From contig JAFUUT010000080.1 in NCBI GenBank assembly GCA_017477685.1, positions 1 to 5,803 of the forward strand: a stretch of 5,803 nucleotides of DNA. The letters are read 5' to 3'. Position 1 is the first letter of the stretch, and each line of letters opens with the position of its first letter. A program made the translations under genes and the position numbers. Positions 1-5,228 of this stretch are shown here, piece after piece. This DNA is from a bacterium (GTDB lineage Bacteria > Cyanobacteriota > Vampirovibrionia > Gastranaerophilales > Gastranaerophilaceae). The notes under the pieces were generated by a model that saw nothing but the letters and a program-made list of their open reading frames with translations, searched no databases and had not been told where the DNA came from.

Positions 1-386
1 GTTGTTGATAAGCTTGCTAATCTTTCGGTACCTAAAGCACTATCCATTGCTTTGGCTCCTTGAGGTGTTTGGGCGGTATTATTGCTTGCAAATATATTTC
101 TTAGGCCGAGTGCTAAACCTATAGCTTGTCCTACAACTTGTCCTGTAGAGAAAGAGTTGTTTCCGTATTGTAAGGAGAAATTTTCATGATACATTGCGCG
201 GCCTAAGCTATATGTTGATTGCGTGTTTCGTGCCATAATGCTGGTATTTTGAATCAAGCTCATGCGTCTTGAATCTACAGTATTCAGGTTTATAGAACCA
301 AAATGGCCATCGACCTTATTGTTTCTGTAGCGACTGTAGTTGGCAAGGTTTACAGTGGTCATTTCTCTGGGCTGTATTTTTGACAT
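1..386 (-). CDS. Hypothetical Asn/Ser/Thr-rich protein, N-terminal 128 residues (3' end outside window)
   Basis: An open frame begins at the ATG at 386-384 and stays open for 128 codons to the window edge, so the C-terminus is missing. The protein starts MSKIQPREMTTVNLANYSRY. It is rich in Asn, Ser, Thr, Gln and Arg, with no signal peptide and no clear transmembrane helix. The most hydrophobic part is a glycine-spaced stretch at residues 82-95 (GQVVGQAIGLALGL), which could be a glycine-zipper-like helix. The chosen start is preceded by a GA-repeat tract (TC repeat at 393-402 on the plus strand) that can serve as a weak Shine-Dalgarno. The second Met (residue 9) has a poorer site but cannot be excluded. 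I do not recognise the family. The composition resembles secreted, surface or structural low-complexity proteins, but that is only an impression. It is divergent from pheT and has an HLR1-like box about 82 bp upstream of its ATG. I am confident it is coding and not confident of any function. Confidence 0.72.
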   Translation of the reverse strand, partial: MSKIQPREMTTVNLANYSRYRNNKVDGHFGSINLNTVDSRRMSLIQNTSIMARNTQSTYSLGRAMYHENFSLQYGNNSFSTGQVVGQAIGLALGLRNIFASNNTAQTPQGAKAMDSALGTERLASLST

Positions 387-416
387 GATGTATCTCTCTC
401 TCTATTTTTATACTCT

Positions 417-428
417 TATATATATAAA
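417..428 (-). promoter_or_regulatory. Possible -10 region of the minus-strand hypothetical gene
   Basis: On the minus strand this reads TTTATATATATA, 30 bp before the ATG at 386. The identical 12-mer stands 24 bp before the ATG of the 91-aa gene at 5229, and in both cases it lies 40-41 bp downstream of an HLR1-like box. No good -35 hexamer is present, which would fit an activator-dependent promoter. Runs of alternating TA are common in A/T-rich DNA, so the call is weak without the positional match. Confidence 0.35.
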
Positions 429-468
429 AAAATTATGAGATATATAATTGATATATTTCTTATATATT

Positions 469-486
469 GTTACAAAAGTTTACAAA
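469..486 (-). promoter_or_regulatory. HLR1-like direct repeat (OmpR/PhoB-family regulator site)
   Basis: The plus strand reads GTTACAAA, AG, TTTACAAA. This is an exact fit to the cyanobacterial HLR1 consensus: two (G/T)TTACA(T/A)(T/A) units separated by 2 bp, recognised by the response regulator RpaB. Relative to the minus-strand gene it reads TTTGTAAACTTTTGTAAC, with its near edge 82 bp before that gene's ATG. The left unit is also part of a TTGTTACAA palindrome (467-475). The match is seen directly; binding by RpaB or a relative is inferred. pheT could also respond, although its start is over 220 bp away. Confidence 0.5.
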
Positions 487-498
487 TCAGAAATAAAA

Positions 499-547
499 GT
501 AGGATAAGTAGGCAAGTAGATAAGTAGATAAGTAGATAAGTAGATAA
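499..547. repeat. Octamer tandem repeat (GTAGATAA)
   Basis: Four perfect head-to-tail copies of GTAGATAA occupy 516-547. They are preceded by a variant copy GTAGGCAA (508-515) and a 9-bp variant GTAGGATAA (499-507), about six units in all. The array lies between the HLR1-like box and the pheT promoter. Perfect short tandem repeats of this kind can change copy number by replication slippage. There is no spacer structure, so this is not a CRISPR array. Confidence 0.85.
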
Positions 548-613
548 GTTCATATAGGTTTTATTGGCTTAATTTTATTATTTACATTATAAAGTATCTA
601 ATTATTGTAGTGC

Positions 614-640
614 TATCAAACATATCAAACCTGTCAAATT
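614..640. repeat. Three 9-bp direct repeats (TATCAAACM type) upstream of pheT
   Basis: Contiguous nonamers TATCAAACA (614-622), TATCAAACC (623-631) and TGTCAAATT (632-640) share the core T-x-TCAAA at a fixed 9-bp period. They end 3 bp before the proposed pheT -35 box. They could be an iterated protein-binding site or a small decayed tandem repeat; the sequence alone cannot decide. Confidence 0.55.
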
Positions 641-643
641 TTA

Positions 644-672
644 TTTACTTCTATATTCTTTTATACTAAAAT
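644..672 (+). promoter_or_regulatory. Possible pheT promoter
   Basis: TTTACT (644-649) and TAAAAT (667-672) are separated by 17 bp, an acceptable sigma-70-type pair, placing the transcript start about 30 nt before the pheT ATG. An overlapping TATACT (662-667) is an alternative -10. Both are imperfect and the region is A/T-rich, so confidence is low. A leader this short leaves no room for a T-box or attenuator. Confidence 0.35.
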
Positions 673-710
673 ACCTGTGTAAAATACTATGAATACAAGA
701 GGGAAAATAT

Positions 711-3191
711 ATGCAAGTATCTTTAAACTGGCTGAATGAATTAGTGGATTTATCTGATATAGAAGTTTCTCAGATTGCGCATGAACTTACTATGAGCGGT
801 TTGGAAGTTGAAGCGGTGGAAGAATTACAGCCGTCTTTCACTAATATAATTACTGTAAAAATTGAAAAAATTGATAATCATCCGAATTCTGATCATTTAC
901 ATCTTGTTACTGTAAATACAGGCAGTGGTGTGAAAACTGTTGTATGCGGAGCTCAAAATATTGCTGTCGGGCAAATTGTGCCTTATGCAAGTGTGGGGTC
1001 AAAAGTTTTGGACAGAAAAACAGGCGAGCAGTTTGAACTTACGCCTGCTGTTATTCGCGGGGTTGAATCTCAGGGTATGCTTTGCTCTGCTGATGAACTC
1101 GGTGTATCTGACAGAAATTATCAGCAAGAAGACGGAATACTTGTATTAAACAGAATTTTCCCTGATGTGCAAATCGGTGCTGATGTTAAAGATGTTTTAG
1201 GTTTTGAAAAGGATACAATAATTGATGTTGCTCCGACCGCAAACCGCGGAGATCAAATGTCTGTTATTGGTGTGGCAAGAGAATTAAGTGCATTGTTTAA
1301 CAAACCGCTTAAACTGAATCCTATAGAATGTACAAAAGATTTAACTACCGATAAATTTAAGGTAGAGATTTTAGATAAAGATGTTTGCAAATATTATTCT
1401 GCAGGGCTTTTGAAAAATATAAAAATAAAATCTTCTCCGGATTGGATGAAAAAAAGACTTATCGCATCCGGTATTCGGGCAATAAATAACGTAGTCGATA
1501 TTACAAATTATGTAATGCTTGAGTACGGATGTCCGCTGCACGCATTTGATGCCGACAAATTAGACGGATATTTATGTGTAAGACGTGCAAAAGAAGGTGA
1601 AAAGATTACAACATTAGACGGTGTTGAAAGAGATTTAACTAACGATTCTGTTTTAATTGCAACACAAGATAAGGGTGTATGTTTGGCAGGTGTCTTTGGA
1701 GGTGAAAATTCCGAAATTGATGACAATACAACTTCTATGGTATTGGAAGCGGCTTATTTTACCCCTGTAACAAACAGAAAATCATCTCGCAGTGTGGGCT
1801 ATCGTAGTGAAGCGAGTGCAAGATTTGAACGCGGAATTGATATTGAAGCTGTAAAACCGGCGCTGATGCGTGCAATGCAGCTTTTAGTTCAATATGCTGA
1901 TGCTGAGGTTATCGGTGTTGTTGAAGACGGTAAAAATAAGCTTGAACCGTTAGAAATTACCCTAAGATATCCGCAAATAAAAAGAATTTTAGGTTGTGAT
2001 ATTGATGCTGAAAAATGTGATAGTATATTAGAAAAATTAGGATTTGAAAAGCTTGGCGGCAATCCGGCTGCTGCGAAATTCTCTGTACCAAGTTTCAGAG
2101 CATATGATGTTACAAGAGAAATTGATTTGATTGAGGAAATTTCGAGAATTAACGGTTTTGATAAGATTTCTCCGACACTTCCTCCAAAATCTCAACTTCC
2201 TGAAATATCTTTGGAAGAAAAGGTTTTGAAAAAAGTTCATCAGATGATGCTTTCCGCAGGTTTAACAGAAATCCAAACAAGTTCATTGATTGGTAAATCT
2301 TTACTTGATAAATTCAAAATAGATTATGATGATGAGAATGCCGTTAAAGTTGCCAATGCGGCCAGTGAAGAATATTCAATGCTTCGCCAAAGTTTGGCAG
2401 CCAGTGTACTCAACTGTATGAAAAACAATTTTGATAACGGGCAAAAAACTTTCTGGGCTTATGAAATCGGTAAAACATATGTAAAAGTTGCGCCGGCGGA
2501 TGAAAGAAATACCGGCGTAAAGGAAACGAGAGTACTAGAAGGTATTTTAACAGGTGAAGTGCAAAATTCCAAATGGGAAGTTAAAACTCCGACAGACTTT
2601 TTCTATGTAAAAGGTATTGTTGAGAATTTGTTAACAGAATTGGATGTTATGCGCAGAATAAAGATTGTTCCTATTGAGCAGACAGAGCTTGCAAAAACTC
2701 ACAATGTTCTTCATCCGTACAGAACAGGTGTTATTTTGCTTTTAGGCAAAAAGCCTCAGCCTATCGGATATTTTGGGCAGCTTCACCCGACTGTTGAAGA
2801 TAAATTGAAACTTAATCAAAAGGCGTTTTTATTCAAACTTGATTTGACAGAAATAATTGCCGCCGTTAAAGAATCTGTTCCAAGATTCAAACATATTCCT
2901 CAATATCCTGAGGTTCGACGTGACATTGCATTTATTATCAATGAAGATGTTTCGTTTGATGATATCCAAAGAGTTATAAAAGGTGCAGTTAAACAAAATA
3001 TCTTCAACGGTTCTGAAATATTTGACGTATATCAAGGTGAACATGTTGAAGAAGGGTTTAAGTCTGTCGCGTTCAGAATAAAAATGCAAGATGAAAATGC
3101 AACCTTGACTGATGAAATAATTGAACAGCAAATGCAATCTGTTCGTGAAAAATTGCAAAAAACTTATGCGCAAATATCCTTTAGAGAATAG
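711..3191 (+). CDS. pheT: Phenylalanyl-tRNA synthetase beta subunit (PheT), complete
   Basis: This 826-residue protein is the beta chain of the cytosolic alpha2-beta2 enzyme that charges tRNA-Phe with phenylalanine (EC 6.1.1.20), and is within the usual bacterial length of about 800. The domains are all visible in order. A tRNA-binding OB fold lies at about 39-150 (NHPNSDHLHLVTV, IRGVESQGMLCSADELG). The B3/B4 editing region is at about 210-385, with NRGDQMSVIGVARELSAL just before it at 178-195, PLHAFD at 275-280 and AGVFGGENSEI at 326-336; His277 matches the editing-site histidine region known from the Thermus enzyme. Then come GYRSEASARFERGID (363-377), a B5 domain at about 410-485, a catalytic-like core at about 495-705, and a C-terminal FDX-ACB anticodon-binding domain at about 728-826 (PEVRRDIAF, GFKSVAFRI). 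AAGAGGG lies 7 nt before the ATG. pheS is not adjacent and no second gene is co-transcribed. I see no frameshift or missing domain. Confidence 0.97.
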   Translation: MQVSLNWLNELVDLSDIEVSQIAHELTMSGLEVEAVEELQPSFTNIITVKIEKIDNHPNSDHLHLVTVNTGSGVKTVVCGAQNIAVGQIVPYASVGSKVLDRKTGEQFELTPAVIRGVESQGMLCSADELGVSDRNYQQEDGILVLNRIFPDVQIGADVKDVLGFEKDTIIDVAPTANRGDQMSVIGVARELSALFNKPLKLNPIECTKDLTTDKFKVEILDKDVCKYYSAGLLKNIKIKSSPDWMKKRLIASGIRAINNVVDITNYVMLEYGCPLHAFDADKLDGYLCVRRAKEGEKITTLDGVERDLTNDSVLIATQDKGVCLAGVFGGENSEIDDNTTSMVLEAAYFTPVTNRKSSRSVGYRSEASARFERGIDIEAVKPALMRAMQLLVQYADAEVIGVVEDGKNKLEPLEITLRYPQIKRILGCDIDAEKCDSILEKLGFEKLGGNPAAAKFSVPSFRAYDVTREIDLIEEISRINGFDKISPTLPPKSQLPEISLEEKVLKKVHQMMLSAGLTEIQTSSLIGKSLLDKFKIDYDDENAVKVANAASEEYSMLRQSLAASVLNCMKNNFDNGQKTFWAYEIGKTYVKVAPADERNTGVKETRVLEGILTGEVQNSKWEVKTPTDFFYVKGIVENLLTELDVMRRIKIVPIEQTELAKTHNVLHPYRTGVILLLGKKPQPIGYFGQLHPTVEDKLKLNQKAFLFKLDLTEIIAAVKESVPRFKHIPQYPEVRRDIAFIINEDVSFDDIQRVIKGAVKQNIFNGSEIFDVYQGEHVEEGFKSVAFRIKMQDENATLTDEIIEQQMQSVREKLQKTYAQISFRE

Positions 3192-3248
3192 GGGGGTAAA
3201 TGTTGTTATCAATGGTTGCATCGGACTACCATTAGTTGCACGCAGGAG

Positions 3249-3290
3249 TAAATAAAAATTCCTCCCCTATGGGGGAGGAATTTTTATTTA
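3249..3290. terminator. Strong bidirectional rho-independent terminator after pheT
   Basis: A perfect 19-bp stem (3249-3267 with 3272-3290) encloses the 4-nt loop TATG. The G/C core is TTCCTCCCC with GGGGAGGAA, flanked by A tracts on the left and T tracts on the right, so the structure works for either strand. It lies 57 nt after the pheT stop and ends pheT transcription before the next promoter at 3372. Confidence 0.9.
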
Positions 3291-3371
3291 GTTGAGAATT
3301 GTAAAAAAATTACCTGTCATAACAATCAATCCGACAATTTACAGAAATTATCACCCCAAGAGATATTTTTA

Positions 3372-3400
3372 ATGACAAATCTTTTGTTTTTTACTATAAT
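3372..3400 (+). promoter_or_regulatory. Sigma-70-type promoter of the SH3b-domain gene
   Basis: ATGACA (3372-3377, one mismatch to TTGACA) and a perfect TATAAT (3395-3400) are separated by exactly 17 bp. This is the best housekeeping promoter in the window. Transcription would start near 3407, giving a leader of about 33 nt before the ATG at 3440. It lies downstream of the pheT terminator, so the SH3b gene has its own transcript. Confidence 0.78.
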
Positions 3401-3439
3401 ACTAGTTAAGTTGGACTTGTCAGATTTAGAGGGCGGCTT

Positions 3440-4096
3440 ATGAAAAGATTATTTTTATCATTGATATTAGGTTTTATGTTAACTGTCGGCAGTGCTTATG
3501 CAAAAGATATAATTCCGACATCACCTGTATTGGTAAATGTTCATACTGTAGGACTTTATCAGGTCGGGAATGAGGTAACTATATACAAATTCCCTGATGA
3601 AAATTCTCCCGTAATATACGATGTGAGATGGGATGAAAATCAATTTGTCCCTCAAAGTCTTACTCCCGAAAAATTTTTCTCTGTGTTCTTATCCAAAAAA
3701 GAGCTTGCACTTGTCAATGTAGTTGATGTTGCTGATGGCTGGGTTGAAATTGTGTATAACAATTCAACAGGCGAAACAGGCTGGATTAAAGAAGATGACC
3801 CGTACAAATTTATGACCTGGATTAATTTTTATAATACATATGGTAAAAAATACGGTTTGAACCTTTTAAAAGGTGCACCTGCATTATGCAAAGATTTGAA
3901 ATCTTCTCCCGAAGATATGGCAAAGACGATTTCTACAATAAATGTTCCAAAACAGATACATCTAAACGTAATTCGAGGCAATTGGGCATTGGTAAGTGTT
4001 ATGGATATGGACAAAACTCCGAAAACAGGATATGTCAGATGGAGATCTGACGATGGAATAAGATACTTTTTCCCTGCCGTTCAATCCAAAAACTAA
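3440..4096 (+). CDS. Exported protein with two SH3b-like repeats
   Basis: This 218-residue protein opens with a classic Sec signal peptide: MKR, a hydrophobic core to residue 18, and an A-Y-A cleavage site at 19-21 followed by KD. There is no lipobox Cys, so the mature protein is expected to be soluble outside the inner membrane. Two bacterial SH3-like units can be read. The first spans about 40-118 (VTIYKFPDENSPVI, then GWVEIVYN and TGWI at 113-116); the second about 134-202 (NWALVSV at 181-187, then TGYVRW at 196-201). Both end in the W-x-x-V...T-G-W/Y-I/V signature of SH3b domains, which usually bind peptidoglycan or cell-wall peptides. No catalytic domain (NlpC/P60, amidase) is attached, so a wall-binding or accessory role is inferred. 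GAGGG stands 6 nt before the ATG, and a strong promoter lies just upstream. The single Cys150 is unpaired. The stop codon is 2 bp from that of the convergent neighbour. Confidence 0.88.
   Translation: MKRLFLSLILGFMLTVGSAYAKDIIPTSPVLVNVHTVGLYQVGNEVTIYKFPDENSPVIYDVRWDENQFVPQSLTPEKFFSVFLSKKELALVNVVDVADGWVEIVYNNSTGETGWIKEDDPYKFMTWINFYNTYGKKYGLNLLKGAPALCKDLKSSPEDMAKTISTINVPKQIHLNVIRGNWALVSVMDMDKTPKTGYVRWRSDDGIRYFFPAVQSKN
4034..4051. other. Perfect hairpin near the 3' end of the SH3b gene
   Basis: GTCAGAT (4034-4040) and ATCTGAC (4045-4051) form a perfect 7-bp inverted repeat with a GGAG loop, inside the coding sequence 43 nt before the stop codon. No T tract follows directly, so it is not a standard terminator. 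With only 2 bp between the convergent genes, it could still slow polymerase or protect a 3' end. It may also be coincidence. Confidence 0.35.
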
Positions 4097-4098
4097 TA

Positions 4099-5004
4099 TT
4101 ATCCTGCCACAAATCTTGCAAGAGTTTCAGGAAATTTGTTGATTAGTGCATCTGCAAACTTTTCTGTGTCAATTTGTGTTACGACGAGTGCTAATAATTC
4201 CTGCGGAAGTTCTAACATCATTTTTTCAAGATATTCTCTTTTTATTACTCCCATTGCACCTACAACATCATCTTTTTGACATTCTCTTTGGATAATGTGA
4301 GTGTATGCTTCTGCATCAAAGTTTTGGAAATATTTGTTATCTCCGCTTGCGATAAAAAATGTAAGACGTCTTTTTTGTTCAGGTTCAAGACTCATTATCG
4401 CTTGTTTATAAGCTAAATCTCCAAGTTGTGCAATTTGATTTCTTAGTTCTGCGTTTGTGCCTTCTGCTTTTTCTCCGGTGACGCTCTCAATAATCTGTTG
4501 GAGGTACGTATCAGGTATAAATTTCATATTCTGCAGCAGGTATTCTTTATCCATGTCAAAGCCTGTTAAGACTTTATCAAGCTGTTTTTCAGGCATCATT
4601 TCAATAATTTGTCTTTGTGAGAAAAGTTCAAAAGCTGTTTTTACAAGTTCTTCTTTAGGTATTTTCTGGAGCATATCCATTAGTGCATCCATTGTAAAAA
4701 AGCGCAAACCTTGTATTAAATCTTTTTTCTCAAGCATAGGTAACAGTTTTTCAACTTGAGCCGTAGGCATTGTAATTATTATTGCAAGTTTATTTTCAGG
4801 GTTTGCAAGTTGGAAAAGTTCAATCAACTGAGATGGGTCAGTGAACATTTTTACAGCTAATTCAATAGCTGCCTGATTTCCTCTCATTGCTTCTTCTCTT
4901 ATAATTTCATCTATTGATTTGTCCGCATATATCTGCATTTGGGACTCTGACAGTCCCAATCTGTTTTGAATATATTCTAATGTGGAATCAATTTTTAATG
5001 ACAT
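4099..5004 (-). CDS. Hypothetical all-helical repeat protein (alpha-solenoid-like)
   Basis: This 301-residue protein has no signal peptide or membrane segment, so it should be cytosolic. I do not recognise a named family. The sequence is almost wholly helical and contains repeated units of the form hydrophobic-Pro-polar-polar-x-Leu/Val: MPTAQVEKLL (79), IPKEELVKTA (115), MPEKQLDKVL (137), IPDTYLQQII (163), LPQELLALVV (266) and FPETLARFV (291). Such repeats recall the helical-repeat N-domain of MgtE and the FliG middle/C-terminal domains. That likeness is structural in style and not evidence of the same function; there is no MgtE channel domain. A scaffold or protein-binding role is the best guess. 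The ATG at 5004 has GAGG 6 nt upstream on the minus strand. It is divergent from the 91-aa gene and convergent with the SH3b gene. Confidence 0.85.
   Translation of the reverse strand: MSLKIDSTLEYIQNRLGLSESQMQIYADKSIDEIIREEAMRGNQAAIELAVKMFTDPSQLIELFQLANPENKLAIIITMPTAQVEKLLPMLEKKDLIQGLRFFTMDALMDMLQKIPKEELVKTAFELFSQRQIIEMMPEKQLDKVLTGFDMDKEYLLQNMKFIPDTYLQQIIESVTGEKAEGTNAELRNQIAQLGDLAYKQAIMSLEPEQKRRLTFFIASGDNKYFQNFDAEAYTHIIQRECQKDDVVGAMGVIKREYLEKMMLELPQELLALVVTQIDTEKFADALINKFPETLARFVAG
4939..4959 (-). other. Stem-loop in the early coding region of the helical-repeat gene
   Basis: TTGGGACT and AGTCCCAA form a perfect 8-bp inverted repeat with a 5-nt loop, 46-66 nt into the coding sequence (residues about 16-22). 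In this A/T-rich DNA a G/C-containing hairpin is conspicuous. It could affect early elongation or mRNA stability, but it may simply follow from the codons used. Confidence 0.4.
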
Positions 5005-5072
5005 GAATACCTCGAGAGTTCTTTATTTTTACTATCGGCACATATAATTAATAAATTTAATTAATTACGACA

Positions 5073-5083
5073 ATTGTAACAAT
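5073..5083. promoter_or_regulatory. Palindromic operator-like site, copy 1 (TTGTAACAA)
   Basis: ATTGTAACAAT is an 11-bp palindrome with one central base. Its core TTGTAACAA recurs at 5145-5153 and 5165-5173, and as the complement TTGTTACAA at 467-475. It lies about 69 bp before the start of the helical-repeat gene on the minus strand, next to a possible but weak -35 (minus-strand TTGTCG, 5073-5068), so it may control that gene. Confidence 0.4.
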
Positions 5084-5133
5084 ATTTAATATATCTTTAA
5101 TTGCTAACAGGGCTTGAAGTTTGAATAAATATA

Positions 5134-5151
5134 AATGTAAATTTTTGTAAC
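5134..5151 (+). promoter_or_regulatory. HLR1-like direct repeat upstream of the 91-aa gene
   Basis: AATGTAAA, TT, TTTGTAAC is an exact reverse-orientation match to the HLR1 consensus (two 8-bp units with a 2-bp gap, 10-bp period). A third unit, TTTGTAAC, lies in phase 20 bp further on (5164-5171), as expected when response-regulator dimers stack on one face of the helix. The near edge is 77 bp before the ATG at 5229, and the orientation relative to the gene is the same as for the 469-486 box. Regulator identity (RpaB-like or another OmpR/PhoB family member) is inferred. Confidence 0.55.
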
Positions 5152-5163
5152 AAAATAGGGTGA

Positions 5164-5174
5164 TTTGTAACAAA
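5164..5174. promoter_or_regulatory. Palindromic operator-like site adjacent to the -35 region
   Basis: TTTGTAACAAA repeats the 12-mer TTTGTAACAAAA of 5144-5155 exactly, 20 bp (about two helical turns) downstream. It lies 2 bp before the proposed -35 at 5177, a position suited to activation by contact with the polymerase, or to repression if occupied alone. Confidence 0.45.
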
Positions 5175-5176
5175 AA

Positions 5177-5204
5177 TTTACCATTTTTGTACTTTATATA
5201 TATA
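5177..5204 (+). promoter_or_regulatory. Possible promoter of the 91-aa gene
   Basis: TTTACC (5177-5182) and TATATA (5199-5204) are separated by 16 bp. The -10 is part of TTTATATATATA (5193-5204), which is identical to the element upstream of the minus gene at 386. Transcription would start near 5211, just before the AAGGA ribosome site. The -35 is weak, in line with a need for an activator at the neighbouring repeats. Confidence 0.4.
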
Positions 5205-5228
5205 GGGAAAAATATAAGGAATGGAAAA

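Larger units (their letters stand above)
387..710. other. 324-bp divergent intergenic region
   Basis: This gene-free stretch separates the minus-strand hypothetical gene from pheT. It is very A/T-rich. From left to right it holds a TC repeat forming the minus gene's ribosome site (393-402), a TATATATATAAA run (417-428), an HLR1-like pair (469-486), a GTAGATAA tandem repeat (499-547), a lone half-site TTTACATT (581-588), three 9-bp TATCAAAC-type repeats (614-640) and a likely pheT promoter (644-672). I see no ORF with a ribosome site, no tRNA, no T-box conserved sequence and no rho-independent terminator. Confidence 0.8.

Noticed and set aside
499..547. CRISPR array
   Set aside because: The 8-bp units are contiguous with no spacers and no cas genes are nearby; it is a simple tandem repeat.
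387..710. T-box riboswitch upstream of pheT
   Set aside because: No T-box conserved motif or terminator/antiterminator pair is visible, and the likely leader is only about 30 nt long.
2829..3221. Antisense ORF of 130 codons overlapping the end of pheT
   Set aside because: It lies fully over the conserved FDX-ACB coding region, has no ribosome site, and its composition is what antisense of a real gene gives. Shorter antisense frames at 1508-1726 and 2037-2240 were rejected for the same reason.
3200..3235. 11-codon ORF after pheT preceded by a G run
   Set aside because: Too short to support, the G run is a poor Shine-Dalgarno, and there is no sign of conservation from one sequence.
4457..4759. 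100-codon plus-strand ORF inside the helical-repeat gene
   Set aside because: It is antisense to a well-supported gene, lacks a ribosome site, and has the Ser/Ile/Phe-rich composition of antisense translation.
5167..5181. NtcA-type site GTA-N8-TAC
   Set aside because: The spacing between GTA and TAC is 9 bp, not 8, and no -10 lies at the usual distance.
5160..5228. Upstream extension of the 91-aa gene to an ATG at 5160
   Set aside because: The earlier ATG has no ribosome site and the extra segment covers the TTTGTAAC repeat and the likely -35 and -10. The ATG at 5229 has AAGGA at good spacing.
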